From Clostridiales bacterium (lineage in GTDB: Bacteria; Bacillota_A; Clostridia; Oscillospirales; Oscillospiraceae), in contig SFKX01000008.1 in the NCBI GenBank assembly GCA_004553625.1, forward strand, positions 1 through 64,000: a stretch of DNA of 64,000 nt, written 5' to 3'. Positions 49,388 to 57,806 of this stretch are shown piece after piece (positions within the stretch are counted from its first letter, which is position 1; each line of letters opens with the position of its first letter). The notes beneath the pieces are model-generated. The model was not told where the DNA came from. It saw only the letters and a program-made list of their open reading frames with translations, and searched no databases. The position numbers and the translations under genes are program-made.

Positions 49388-50335
49388 TCAGATCTCCGGC
49401 TGGACGGAAATGGCGTAGGCCATGATGGCGTTGAAATCGTCGGCGTCCATCTGGCTGAGGACGGCGTTCATGGCCTCGAGCAGGGTGGTGTTGCCCTTCT
49501 GGACGGAGATGCCGATGTTGACGTTCTCAGCGCGCTCTTCCTCGGTAGCGAACTGGAAGTCGCCGTCGGTGCCGGCGAAGTTGAGGATGACGAGGTTCGG
49601 GTCCTTCTGCGCAGCGGCGGTGGCGGTGGGAACGTCGGTGCAGATGTAGTCGACCTGACCGGTGGTGAGGGCCATTATCATGCTAGGCGCGGTCTCGGCC
49701 GGGGCGATGAGGTCTACGTCGGGGATCTGGGGCAGGCAGGAGTCGTACCAGATGGTGCCGCTCTGCGCAGTGGCGGTGCCGCCGGCGAGGTCGGCTATGC
49801 TCGTCGCGTCAGCGTATTCGCTGTCCTTGGTGGTGACGACGACAATGTCGGCGTAGTAGTACGGGCCGGCCATATCGACCTGCTCCATGCGGTCGGCGGT
49901 CATGCTCTGGCCGGCGATGACGGTATCATAGACACCGCTCTGCACGCCGGGGACCAGGGAGTCCCACGCGCTGGAGACGACCTCGAGCTCCCAGCCGTAG
50001 ATGTCGCAGATGATCTGGGAAATCATGACGTCATAGCCGTTGGCGTAGCTGCCGGAGGCGTTGGAGATGGCTACGCCGCCGTTGGAATCGTCCATCTGAG
50101 TCCAGTTGTAGGGCGCGTAGGCGCATTCCATGGCGACGGTCAGCACGCCGTCCTCAACGCCCTGGACGGCGGCGGGGTCAATGCCCTCGGGGACGGTGAG
50201 GGAGGCGATTACGGCCTCGGCGGCCTCCTTGGGGTCAATCTCCGGGGCTTCGCTTTCGGTGGCGGCGGGCTCGCCGCAGGCGGCGAGGGTGAATACCATG
50301 CACAGTGCAAGGGCAAGTGACAGGAGCTTTCTCAT
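49388..50335 (-). CDS. Polar amino acid (probably lysine) binding lipoprotein
   Basis: The 315-residue SBP_bac_3 protein has the lipoprotein signal MRKLLSLALALCMVFTLAAC (Cys20) and a Glu/Pro-rich linker. In the binding domain, residues 67-110 include LTVAMECAYAPYNWTQ, followed by GYDVMISQIICDIYGWELEV, GQSMTADRMEQVDMAGPYYY (about 140-159), IADLAGGTATAQSGTIWYD and a C-terminal MNAVLSQMDADDFNAIM. It captures an amino acid outside the cell for the permease/ATPase pair. The lysine riboswitch and terminator directly upstream make lysine the best candidate. It is the first gene and, with the hairpin behind it, likely the most abundant product. Confidence 0.95.
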   Translation of the reverse strand: MRKLLSLALALCMVFTLAACGEPAATESEAPEIDPKEAAEAVIASLTVPEGIDPAAVQGVEDGVLTVAMECAYAPYNWTQMDDSNGGVAISNASGSYANGYDVMISQIICDIYGWELEVVSSAWDSLVPGVQSGVYDTVIAGQSMTADRMEQVDMAGPYYYADIVVVTTKDSEYADATSIADLAGGTATAQSGTIWYDSCLPQIPDVDLIAPAETAPSMIMALTTGQVDYICTDVPTATAAAQKDPNLVILNFAGTDGDFQFATEEERAENVNIGISVQKGNTTLLEAMNAVLSQMDADDFNAIMAYAISVQPEI

Positions 50336-50410
50336 TTTGTTTTACCTCTCTTTTTTGAATTTCGCCGGGGAGTGCTGGGGCAGCGCTGGGATTTCCGGCT
50401 CGGGCAAAAC

Positions 50411-50448
50411 AAAAAGCCCTGAGCCAACGCTGTGTGAAGGCTCGGGGC
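50411..50448 (-). terminator. Riboswitch-controlled terminator ahead of the lysine-type operon
   Basis: On the leftward RNA GCCCCGAGCC / GGCTCAGGGC (one mismatch) is followed by TTTTTGTTTT. It lies between the lysine aptamer and the binding-protein gene and is the expected OFF-state terminator. Confidence 0.85.
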
Positions 50449-50469
50449 AATGCAAAAGACGTTTCATTC

Positions 50470-50626
50470 GATAGCTCTCCACAACAGTGACAGTCCGGCG
50501 GATATTCTCCGACGGCCCGGTGGCTGAAAGGCCAGACATCCATTCAGTCCCTCGGCGGCATCCCCTTTCGCCCCCACGGTGTCTGCCGTGCAAACGGGAG
50601 CTACTCTTGTCAGCCGCGCCTCTATC
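50470..50626 (-). ncRNA. Lysine riboswitch (L box)
   Basis: Reading leftward, P1 is GATAG (50626-50622) paired with CTATC (ending 50470). Inside are the conserved blocks GAGGCGCGGCTGACAAGAGT (with AGTAGCTCC), GGGCGAAAGGGGATGCCGCC (with GAGG) and the 3' block GGACTGTCACT. These are the hallmarks of the five-way-junction lysine aptamer. A terminator follows, so lysine should switch the operon off, which marks the downstream ABC importer as lysine-responsive. Confidence 0.95.
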
Positions 50627-50647
50627 TTTCATATGAAATTGTGTCCC

Positions 50648-50675
50648 ATTATACCCTCAAAACACCATTTGTCAA
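50648..50675 (-). promoter_or_regulatory. Promoter of the lysine-riboswitch operon
   Basis: On the minus strand TTGACA (50675-50670), a 16-base spacer and TATAAT (50653-50648) are perfect hexamers, placing the start about 20 bases ahead of the aptamer. Confidence 0.85.
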
Positions 50676-50790
50676 GTAGCAATGTAAACGGAAGGTAAAA
50701 AAACTGTTATAATTTCGGTCTGGCGCTCCCCAGGCGGGGGAAAACGTGCTATCATTTCCTTGCGACATAGAATTGTAATGGGGTGTATGT

Positions 50791-52584
50791 GTGGATATAT
50801 TCGGTGTCATAACCATGTTCGGCGGCCTGGCCATGTTCCTCTTCGGCATGGAGGTCATGGGCGAGGGCCTCAAGAAAAGCTCCGGCGACACGCTCCGCGT
50901 CCTGCTGCAAAAGCTCACGCGAAACACGTTCACGGGCCTTCTGACCGGTATGCTGGTCACGGCCATAATCCAGGCCTCCTCGGCTACCATCGTCCTCACC
51001 GTCGGCCTTCTCGCCGCGGGTATCCTGACGCTCAGGCAGGCCATCAGCATCGTCATGGGCGCCAACATCGGCACCACGATCACCGCCCAGATCATCCGCC
51101 TCATGGACATAGAGTCCGGCGGCAACATAGTCCTCGAGATCTTCAAGCCCTCCACCCTCGCCCCCGCGGCGCTCATAATCGGCATCATCCTCGTCATGTT
51201 TATCAAAAAGAGCAGCGTCAAAGGCCCCGGCGAGATCTGCGTCGGCTTCGGCATCCTCTTCACGGGCATGATGACCATGACGAACGCCGTCGCGCCCCTG
51301 GCCGAGTCGCAGACCTTCATCGACCTGCTGACACGCTTTTCCGAGATGCCCGTGCTCGAGATAATCGTCGGCATTGCGGTCACCGTCATCGTCCAGAGCA
51401 GCTCGGCCGTCGTCGGCATGCTGCAGGCGCTCTCCGTGACGGGGGCGATGACCTTCCAGCTCGTCTACCCGCTCATCATGGGCATCAACATAGGCACCTG
51501 CATCGTCACGGCCTTCCTCTGCTCGCTCGGCACCTCGAGAGACGCCAAGCGCACGGGTATGGCTCACATCCTCTTCAACGTCATAGGCACCATTCTCTTC
51601 ATGATAGTCATGGGCATACTGGAGAGCACAGGCGTCATAACGGAGCTCATGTCGCACACGGTGGACAGCGGCTCCATAGCAAACTTCCAGAGCTTCTTCA
51701 ACATTGCCACGGCCATTGTGCTGCTGCCTTTCGTGAACCTGCTCATGGAGCTCTCCATCAAGATAATCCCCGCGGACGCGGAGGAGGAGACGAAGGCCGC
51801 GGAGCTCGCCATGCTGGACGAAAAACTCCTCGTCTCCCCGGCCCTGGCCATGGCAGAGGCCGCCGGGGCGATAGGCCGCATGGGCGCGCTCGCCTCGGAG
51901 AACATAGACCTCTCGCTCAAGCAGCTGCACGGCTACGACGCCGCCGCCACCGCCTCCATCAACTCGCGCGAGGAACGGATAGACCGCTTCGCGGACCGCG
52001 CGGACAATTTCCTCATAAAGCTCTCGCACAGCCTTCAGAGCGAGGGAGACGACGCCAGGATGAACCTGCTCATGCAGGCCGTCCCGGACTTTGAGCGCAT
52101 CGGCGACTATGCCACTAACATAGACGAGCTGGCCGAGCGCCTTGCGGCGCAGCGGGTATCGCTCTCCGAGCAGGCCAAGAGCGAGCTCACGGTCATTGGC
52201 GAGGCCGTCAGCGAGATAGTAAGGCTGACGGTTGAGGCTTTCACGAAAGACGACAATATCGCAGCCCGGCGCGTCGAGCCGCTGGAGGAAGTCATAGACG
52301 ACATGGTCCTCCTTCTTCGCGACAACCATACCGACCGGCTCCGCCGCGGCATCTGCACCGTGAACGGCGGCCTGGTGTTCCTAGAAACACTTACATACCT
52401 GGAGCGCGCGGCGGACCAGTGCTCGAGCATCGCCCTGCTGATGCTGGCGCGCGAGAACGAGAATATCAAGAAAAACCACCACGCCTACCTCCAGAGCCTG
52501 CACGCAGACGGCGGCGCGGAGTACGAGACCGCCCTGGCCGCCAGGAAAAAACAGTACCTGGACAAACTGATAAAAGCCGAATAA
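50791..52584 (+). CDS. Na/Pi cotransporter family protein with PhoU-like domain
   Basis: The start is GTG 50791. The 597-residue protein has an N-terminal transporter half with two inverted QSS-type repeats: ALIQASSATIVLTVGL-like sequence (here AIIQASSATIVLTVGLLAAG, about residues 60-79) and VIVQSSSAVVGMLQALS (about 201-217). After about residue 340 comes a helical PhoU-like cytosolic domain with AVPDFERIGDYATNIDELAE. These transporters move phosphate with Na+; the PhoU-like tail may tune activity. A TATAAT at 50708-50713 is a possible -10 element; the -35 is poor. A strong terminator follows. Confidence 0.93.
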   Translation: MDIFGVITMFGGLAMFLFGMEVMGEGLKKSSGDTLRVLLQKLTRNTFTGLLTGMLVTAIIQASSATIVLTVGLLAAGILTLRQAISIVMGANIGTTITAQIIRLMDIESGGNIVLEIFKPSTLAPAALIIGIILVMFIKKSSVKGPGEICVGFGILFTGMMTMTNAVAPLAESQTFIDLLTRFSEMPVLEIIVGIAVTVIVQSSSAVVGMLQALSVTGAMTFQLVYPLIMGINIGTCIVTAFLCSLGTSRDAKRTGMAHILFNVIGTILFMIVMGILESTGVITELMSHTVDSGSIANFQSFFNIATAIVLLPFVNLLMELSIKIIPADAEEETKAAELAMLDEKLLVSPALAMAEAAGAIGRMGALASENIDLSLKQLHGYDAAATASINSREERIDRFADRADNFLIKLSHSLQSEGDDARMNLLMQAVPDFERIGDYATNIDELAERLAAQRVSLSEQAKSELTVIGEAVSEIVRLTVEAFTKDDNIAARRVEPLEEVIDDMVLLLRDNHTDRLRRGICTVNGGLVFLETLTYLERAADQCSSIALLMLARENENIKKNHHAYLQSLHADGGAEYETALAARKKQYLDKLIKAE

Positions 52585-52590
52585 AACTCT

Positions 52591-52626
52591 CCGCCGCGGC
52601 TCAGTGGGCTGCGGCGGTTTTTGTTT
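52591..52626 (+). terminator. Terminator after the Na/Pi cotransporter gene
   Basis: CCGCCGCGGC / GCTGCGGCGG (10 bp with one G-U pair, 52591-52617) is followed by TTTTTGTTTT. Confidence 0.88.
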
Positions 52627-52671
52627 TGCCAGGGCTGTTTCCGTGCTATAATGGCCTGAGGAGATGATCAT

Positions 52672-53325
52672 ATGAAAACCTGTTATATAATCGGCGCCGC
52701 GGAGCTGGCGATAGGCCGCCTGAGGCCTTCGGAGGGAGACTTCGTCATCGCCGCGGACGCGGGGCTGCTGCACCTGGCAAAGCTGCACATAAAGCCGGAC
52801 CTCATGCTCGGCGACTTTGACTCGCTGGGCTATGTCCCGAGCGGCGAAAACGTCGAGGTCTGCCCTGTCAGGAAAGACGACACCGACACCATGGCCGCGC
52901 TGCGCCGCGCGGTGGATATGGGCTGTGAAAGGGCGCTGATCTTCGGCGGGCTCGGCGGCCGCCGCTTCGACCACTCCCTGGCAAACGTCCAGTCCCTCGC
53001 CTGGGCTGACGCGCACGGGATGGAGACTTTTCTGGTGGGCCAGGGCTGCTGCCTGACGGCGCTCTCCGGCGGATACGGGCTCCGCTTTGACCCCCGGTAT
53101 TCCGGTGACTTCTCCGCCTTCTGTCTCGGAGCCGACGCCTCAGGCGTCCGCGAGACCGGCCTCAGCTACAAGCTCGAGGACGCCGTCCTTGAGGCCAGCT
53201 TCCCACTCGCCGTCTCCAACTCCTTCGTCGGCGAGACGGCCCAGATCTCACTCCAAACCGGCAGGCTAATTGTCTACTGGCAGGACAACCCCGGCTTGCC
53301 GATGCCCGTGCGCTTTAAAATATAA
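52672..53325 (+). CDS. thiN: Thiamine pyrophosphokinase
   Basis: The 217-residue protein has FVIAADAGLLHLAKLHIKPD (about residues 24-43), LMLGDFDSLG (about 44-53), RKDDTDTMAALRRAVDMG (about 65-82), GGLGGRRFDHSLANVQ (about 91-106) and the C-terminal SNSFVGETAQISLQTGRLIV. These are the substrate- and metal-binding blocks of the TPK/ThiN family, which makes thiamine diphosphate from thiamine and ATP. This is relevant here because both E1 complexes and the transketolase need ThDP. A TATAAT at 52647-52652 lies just upstream. No THI-box riboswitch is present. Confidence 0.95.
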   Translation: MKTCYIIGAAELAIGRLRPSEGDFVIAADAGLLHLAKLHIKPDLMLGDFDSLGYVPSGENVEVCPVRKDDTDTMAALRRAVDMGCERALIFGGLGGRRFDHSLANVQSLAWADAHGMETFLVGQGCCLTALSGGYGLRFDPRYSGDFSAFCLGADASGVRETGLSYKLEDAVLEASFPLAVSNSFVGETAQISLQTGRLIVYWQDNPGLPMPVRFKI

Positions 53326-53351
53326 CTTGTGAAAATATTTATATAATTTAC

Positions 53352-53380
53352 TTGACAAATTTCATGTGCTGGTGTATGAT
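53352..53380 (+). promoter_or_regulatory. Promoter of the RHH-clpB pair
   Basis: TTGACA (53352-53357), exactly 17 bases and TATGAT (53375-53380) lie 24 bases before the ATG of the RHH gene. I see no CIRCE-like or CtsR-type repeat near it. Confidence 0.8.
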
Positions 53381-53403
53381 ATTCGCGTAAAGAAGGTGAA
53401 GGC

Positions 53404-54054
53404 ATGAAAAAGACACTCTATAGCCTCATGCTCTCGGACGAGGTCGTGCGCGAGGTGGACGCCCTGGCGCACAGGATGGGTACGAACCGCTCGAACCTGA
53501 TAAACCAGATTCTGGCGGATTACGTCTCAGTGACTACGCCGGAGCGGAGGATAAACGACATATTCCGGGCCGTGGAACAGATGCTGGCGCCCTCGCGGGA
53601 TCTGGTGCCTTTCTTCGCGCCGAACGCGCTGACGATGTCGCTCAAATCCAGCCTAGAGTACAAATACCGGCCTACGGTGAAGTACGAAGTGCAGCTCTTC
53701 CGCTCGGGCGAGGGCTCGCTGGGCGAGCTGAGCGTGGTGTTCAGGACGCAGTCGGCGGCGCTCATCGAGGCGATGACGGGCTTTTTCCGGCTTTGGAAGT
53801 ACGTGGAGGACAAATTCCTCGCCCCGCAGCTGTCTGAGAGCCTGGACTATGCGCTCTACGACGGGAAGTTCGTCCGCAGCATCGCCGTGCCGCGAGGCAG
53901 AGACTGCACAGCGGAGGACGTGGCCGAGGCGCTCTCCGAGTATATCAAGCTCTTCGACAGGCTCATGAAGGCCTGGCTCTGCGGCCGCGCAGATGCGAGG
54001 ACTGTTGAAGCTGAGTATTACGCCGACCTCGGACGCAGGAAGATACTCATTTAA
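53404..54054 (+). CDS. Ribbon-helix-helix domain protein upstream of clpB
   Basis: The 216-residue protein has an N-terminal RHH DNA-binding fold: strand KKTLYSLMLSD, helix EVVREVDALAHRMGTN, then RSNLINQILADYVSVTTPER (residues 28-47). A ~165-residue C-terminal domain follows, with EYKYRPTVKYEVQLFRSGEG and an end rich in Leu/Asp helices; I do not recognise it. It has its own strong promoter and stands 37 bases ahead of the clpB ATG, so the two are co-transcribed. A protein-quality-control regulator that senses stress with the C-terminal domain is plausible, replacing the usual CtsR, but unproven. Confidence 0.8.
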   Translation: MKKTLYSLMLSDEVVREVDALAHRMGTNRSNLINQILADYVSVTTPERRINDIFRAVEQMLAPSRDLVPFFAPNALTMSLKSSLEYKYRPTVKYEVQLFRSGEGSLGELSVVFRTQSAALIEAMTGFFRLWKYVEDKFLAPQLSESLDYALYDGKFVRSIAVPRGRDCTAEDVAEALSEYIKLFDRLMKAWLCGRADARTVEAEYYADLGRRKILI

Positions 54055-54091
54055 AATTTAAACTGCCTTCTTTTTGAAAGGTGGGTCCATT

Positions 54092-56683
54092 ATGAACGCT
54101 GAGAAATTCACACAAAAGACGATTGAAACGATAAACACCGCGCAGGCCATGGCGCAGGAGAACGGCAACCAGTACCTGACCCCGGCGCACCTGCTCTACG
54201 CCCTCATCGATCAGGACGGCGGGCTCATCGGCTCGCTGCTGGGCAAGATGGGCGCCGACTGTGACGGCATGCTTGGCGAGCTGGACGCCGAGATAAGGAA
54301 ACTTCCGCGCGTCTCCGGCGGAAACGGCGAGGTCTACGCCTCGCCCGAGACCTCCAAGCTCCTCCGCTTTGCCGAAAAGGCCGCGGAAAAGCTCGGGGAC
54401 GAGTACGTCTCCGTTGAGCATCTGATGCTCGGCATGTTCTCCGAGGGCGGCCCGGCGGTGCGGAAAATACTCTCCGACCACGGCATCACCCGCGAAGGCT
54501 TCAACGCCGCCTTGGCGAAGGTAAAAACCGGCCCCGTCACGAGCGACAAGCCCGAAGATAGCTACGACGCCCTGGCGAAATACGGCACGGACCTCGTGCA
54601 GCGTGCGCGCGAGCAAAAGCTCGACCCCGTCATCGGCCGCGACGCCGAGATAAGGAACGTAATCCGCATCCTCTCCCGCAAGACGAAAAACAACCCCGTG
54701 CTCATAGGCGAGCCGGGCGTGGGCAAGACGGCCATCGCGGAGGGTCTGGCACAGCGAATCGTCCGCGGCGACGTGCCTGAGGGCCTGAGGGACAAGACGA
54801 TCTTCTCGCTCGACATGGGCGCGCTCATAGCGGGCGCGAAGTACCGCGGCGAGTTCGAGGAGAGGCTCAAGGCCGTGCTTGAAGAGATACGCCGCTCCGA
54901 GGGCGGGATAATCCTGTTCATAGACGAGCTGCACACCATCGTGGGCGCGGGCAAGACCGAGGGCAGCATGGACGCGGGCAACCTCTTGAAGCCCATGCTG
55001 GCGCGCGGCGAGCTGCACTGCATCGGCGCAACAACGCTCGACGAATACCGTAAATACATCGAGAAGGACGCGGCGCTCGAGCGCAGGTTCCAGCCCGTCA
55101 TGGTCTCGGAGCCGACGGTCGAGGACACGATAAGCATACTGAGGGGCCTCAAGGAGAGATATGAGATCTTCCACGGCGTGCGCATACACGATAACGCCTT
55201 GGTCGCGGCGGCGACGCTCTCGAACAGGTATATAACCGACCGTTTCCTGCCCGATAAGGCCATAGACCTCGTGGACGAGGCCTGCGCCATGATAAGGACG
55301 GAGATAGACTCCATGCCCTCCGAGCTGGACGACCTGAGAAGGAAAATAATGCAGCTCGAGATCGAGGAGATGGCGCTCAAGAAGGAGGACGACAAGCTCT
55401 CGAAGGACCGCCTGGCGAAGCTCTCGGCAGAGCTGGCGGAGCAGAAGGACAAGTTTAACGCCATGAAGTCCCGCTGGGAGGCCGAGCGCGGCAGCGTGGA
55501 CGAGGTGAAGAAGATTAAGGCCGATATCGAGCGCATCCACGGCGAGATAGAGTCCGCACAGATGGCGCTCGAGTACGAGAAGGCCGCAAGGCTCAAGTAC
55601 TCTGACCTGCCGGCGCTGGAAAAGCAGCTGGCCGAGGCCGAGCAGAGGGCCGAGAAGCGCTCCAGTGAGAACACCCTCATACACGACACGGTCACCGAGG
55701 AGGAGATCGCGAACATCGTGGCCAAGTGGACGGGTATCCCCGTCTCGAAGCTGGTCGAGGGCGAGCGCGAGAAACTGCTGCACCTCGACGAGGTAATACA
55801 CAAGCGCGTCGTTGGCCAGGATGAGGCCGTGAGGCTCGTTACCGAGGCCATACAGCGCTCGAGAGCCGGCATCTCCGACCCGAACAGGCCGATAGGCAGC
55901 TTCCTCTTCCTCGGCCCCACGGGCGTGGGCAAGACGGAGCTGGCAAAGAGCCTGGCCGAGTGCCTCTTTGACGACGAGAGGAACATGGTGCGCATAGACA
56001 TGACCGAGTACATGGAGAAGTTCTCCGTCTCGCGTCTCATCGGCGCGCCTCCCGGATACGTCGGCTACGACGAGGGCGGCCAGCTCACGGAGGCCGTGCG
56101 CCGCAGGCCGTATTCGGTCGTGCTCTTCGACGAGGTCGAAAAGGCGCACCCGGACGTGTTCAACATCCTGCTGCAGATCCTGGACGACGGCCGCATCACG
56201 GATAGTCAGGGACGCACGGTGGACTTCAAGAACACCATCATCATCCTGACGAGCAACCTGGGCAGCCAGTACCTGCTCGAGGGCATCATGCCCGACGGCA
56301 GCATCTCGGAGGAGGCCCAGTCGGCGGTCATGCACGAGCTGAAGGGCGCGTTCAGGCCGGAGTTTTTGAACCGGCTGGACGAGGTCATCATGTTCCGCCC
56401 GCTGACGAGGGAGAACCTCGGCGGGATCATCGACATCATGGTCGAGGGCCTGAGGAAGCGCCTTGCGGACAAGGGCCTGTCGCTCGAGCTGACGGACGCG
56501 GCAAAGGACCTCATCATAGCCCGCGGCTACGACCCACTCTACGGCGCGCGCCCGCTGCGGCGCTGCCTGCAGTCCGGCGCCGAGACGCTCATTGCCAAGA
56601 AGCTGCTCTCCGGCGACCTCAACGCAAACTCCACCCTGGTGCTCGACGCCAGGGACGGCGAGCTCTGCTGCGATGTAAAATGA
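54092..56683 (+). CDS. clpB: ATP-dependent disaggregase ClpB
   Basis: The start is ATG 54092 after gaaaggtgggtcc, giving 863 residues, the normal size; an earlier TTG is less likely. Domains: Clp N-domain (1-145), AAA1 with GEPGVGKTAIAEGLA (about residues 209-223) and IILFIDELHTIVGAG, a coiled-coil M-domain (about 410-520), and AAA2 with GPTGVGKTELAKSLAE (about 608) and VLFDEVEKAHPDV. The C-terminal domain has YGARPLRRCLQ. The M-domain length is that of ClpB, not ClpA/C. It rescues aggregated proteins with DnaK. No sigma32-like or CIRCE element is seen; the upstream RHH protein may regulate it. Confidence 0.97.
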   Translation: MNAEKFTQKTIETINTAQAMAQENGNQYLTPAHLLYALIDQDGGLIGSLLGKMGADCDGMLGELDAEIRKLPRVSGGNGEVYASPETSKLLRFAEKAAEKLGDEYVSVEHLMLGMFSEGGPAVRKILSDHGITREGFNAALAKVKTGPVTSDKPEDSYDALAKYGTDLVQRAREQKLDPVIGRDAEIRNVIRILSRKTKNNPVLIGEPGVGKTAIAEGLAQRIVRGDVPEGLRDKTIFSLDMGALIAGAKYRGEFEERLKAVLEEIRRSEGGIILFIDELHTIVGAGKTEGSMDAGNLLKPMLARGELHCIGATTLDEYRKYIEKDAALERRFQPVMVSEPTVEDTISILRGLKERYEIFHGVRIHDNALVAAATLSNRYITDRFLPDKAIDLVDEACAMIRTEIDSMPSELDDLRRKIMQLEIEEMALKKEDDKLSKDRLAKLSAELAEQKDKFNAMKSRWEAERGSVDEVKKIKADIERIHGEIESAQMALEYEKAARLKYSDLPALEKQLAEAEQRAEKRSSENTLIHDTVTEEEIANIVAKWTGIPVSKLVEGEREKLLHLDEVIHKRVVGQDEAVRLVTEAIQRSRAGISDPNRPIGSFLFLGPTGVGKTELAKSLAECLFDDERNMVRIDMTEYMEKFSVSRLIGAPPGYVGYDEGGQLTEAVRRRPYSVVLFDEVEKAHPDVFNILLQILDDGRITDSQGRTVDFKNTIIILTSNLGSQYLLEGIMPDGSISEEAQSAVMHELKGAFRPEFLNRLDEVIMFRPLTRENLGGIIDIMVEGLRKRLADKGLSLELTDAAKDLIIARGYDPLYGARPLRRCLQSGAETLIAKKLLSGDLNANSTLVLDARDGELCCDVK

Positions 56684-56696
56684 GTTCAAACAAGGC

Positions 56697-56732
56697 AAGC
56701 CCCGGGTCTGTAAACAGGCCCGGGGCTTATTC
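56697..56732 (+). terminator. Terminator after clpB
   Basis: AAGCCCCGGGTCTG / CAGGCCCGGGGCTT with a TAAA loop (56697-56728, one mismatch) lies 14 bases after the stop codon. The following sequence is only modestly U-rich (TTATTC). Confidence 0.8.
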
Positions 56733-56826
56733 AGCCTCAAACATACAGCATTTTCCCCGCGTTCTGCCCGAAACATAAGGCAGTCATCTTCCGCGGGAAC
56801 CTGTACTGCTTGTGGACGTTATCAAC

Positions 56827-57135
56827 TCAGTCAAATACAGACTCCGTTTTTACGTTCAGGACCTCGCCGGTCACAGAGTCAATGGCATATTCGTATTCCG
56901 TGGTATCCCGGACGAAGCTGACCTCGTAGTATCTCAGCCCGTCGTCGTGCTCATAGTCGCTCTTGAGAGCGCTGACTTCGTTCCTTGAAAAACCCGCGTG
57001 CGCCAGAGCCGCGTCCTCTGCAGCCCTTCCGCCGATACGGTCCGTATTATAAAACACAAAATACCAAACCGCAGCTCCTGCCACCAGCAGAACCACCAGA
57101 ATAATAACTATCGTAAGAGTAAGTTTCTTTTTCAT
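56827..57135 (-). CDS. PepSY domain membrane-anchored protein
   Basis: The 102-residue protein has one N-terminal membrane helix, TLTIVIILVVLLVAGAAVWY (residues 6-25), which should anchor it with the rest outside. The PepSY-like domain follows: AAEDAALAHAGFSRNEVSAL (about 38-57), YYEVSFVRDTTEYEYAIDS and TGEVLNV. PepSY domains often inhibit proteases or act as extracytoplasmic modulators. An aggaggtttgaaa ribosome site precedes the ATG. It is a single-gene unit between clpB and the DUF378 gene; no partner can be named. Confidence 0.88.
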   Translation of the reverse strand: MKKKLTLTIVIILVVLLVAGAAVWYFVFYNTDRIGGRAAEDAALAHAGFSRNEVSALKSDYEHDDGLRYYEVSFVRDTTEYEYAIDSVTGEVLNVKTESVFD

Positions 57136-57200
57136 TTCAAACCTCCTGAATGTTCCTTCGCCATGATTTTAGCCGGGGTACATTAGAGGCTCCTTAAACC

Positions 57201-57237
57201 CAAAAAAAATTTTGCCGGGACGCCTCGGCGTCCCGGC
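57201..57237 (-). terminator. Terminator after the DUF378 gene
   Basis: GCCGGGACGC-CTCG-GCGTCCCGGC (57214-57237, extended by one pair) is followed on the leftward RNA by AAAATTTTTTTT. It lies 6 bases past the stop codon. Confidence 0.88.
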
Positions 57238-57242
57238 TCCAT

Positions 57243-57455
57243 TTATGCCGACTGTGCGTCTTCCTCGCGCTCTCGGAAGAGCAGGGTGACGCACCAGAGC
57301 GCAGCCAGACCAACAAGCGTGTATACCACGCGACTGACCGTGGCCGTCTGCCCGCCGAAAAGCCAGGCGACTATGTCGAAGCGGAACAGGCCGATGCTGC
57401 CCCAGTTCAGACCGCCTATTATTGCAAGTACCAGCGCAATGCGATCCATTATCAT
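57243..57455 (-). CDS. DUF378 family small membrane protein
   Basis: The 70-residue protein has two hydrophobic helices (about 4-25 and 37-58). DUF378 members carry a GGLNWG motif, here in IGGLNWGSIGLFRFDIVAWL (residues 13-32), followed by VVYTLVGLAALW. The family is widespread and of unknown function. A ribosome site aaaggaggctgcg precedes the ATG; a second ATG two codons later is also possible. Confidence 0.9.
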   Translation of the reverse strand: MIMDRIALVLAIIGGLNWGSIGLFRFDIVAWLFGGQTATVSRVVYTLVGLAALWCVTLLFREREEDAQSA

Positions 57456-57806
57456 GCCTCGCAGCCTCCTTTCGGGCTAATTTCGTGCATAGCTTGCCCG
57501 CGGCGCGCAAAAAATATACACACGACAAAACTAGTGCTGTTTCGACCTTTCTCGCTCTTGCATTGCCGGCAAAAATGAGCTATCCTTGCATCACAGCTTA
57601 TCCAATTGCCGCTCCGCCGCTGCGGGGCGGTATGCGGGGACCCGGCTCATATCTTTATCCCACAACCCTGTTTTGGCGGACTGGTCAATGACCGGCCCGC
57701 CGCTTTTTTTCGCTTCGGCTTTTCCGCGCGCAACATTTTTCGCGGGATTTTTGCCAAAGGTCGGGAGTATGATATGGACAAGGACGGGCATTGAGGAGGA
57801 ATGACG
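57456..57806. other. Intergenic region with structured leader ahead of the ParB/Noc gene
   Basis: This 351-base region has no credible gene. It contains the structured element and terminator described at 57575-57710, then about 90 bases to the ParB start with an aggagga ribosome site. A weak rightward promoter (TTGCCC at 57494, TATACA at 57515) is the best I can find. Confidence 0.6.
57575..57710 (+). ncRNA. Candidate structured leader or small RNA ending in a terminator, upstream of parB
   Basis: ATGAGC (57575-57580) pairs with GCTCAT (57645-57650), enclosing GC-rich sequence with a CCGCC/GGCGG hairpin. After a short unpaired stretch comes GGCGGACTGGTCA / TGACCGGCCCGCC (13 positions, one mismatch), then GC and seven Ts (57675-57710): a clear intrinsic terminator. 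It lies 97 bases upstream of parB on the same strand, so it must be either a transcription attenuator for parB or a free small RNA. The fold matches no riboswitch class I know. Confidence 0.5.

Noticed and set aside
54047..56776. A 909-codon open frame on the minus strand opposite clpB
   Set aside because: Composition-driven shadow of a GC-rich gene: low-complexity Leu/Val/Arg/His-rich protein, no ribosome site, and clpB on the other strand has all its motifs.
57575..57710. Cyclic-di-AMP (ydaO-type) or other known riboswitch ahead of parB
   Set aside because: GGGGACCC was suggestive, but the other conserved blocks of that class are missing, so only an unclassified leader is reported.
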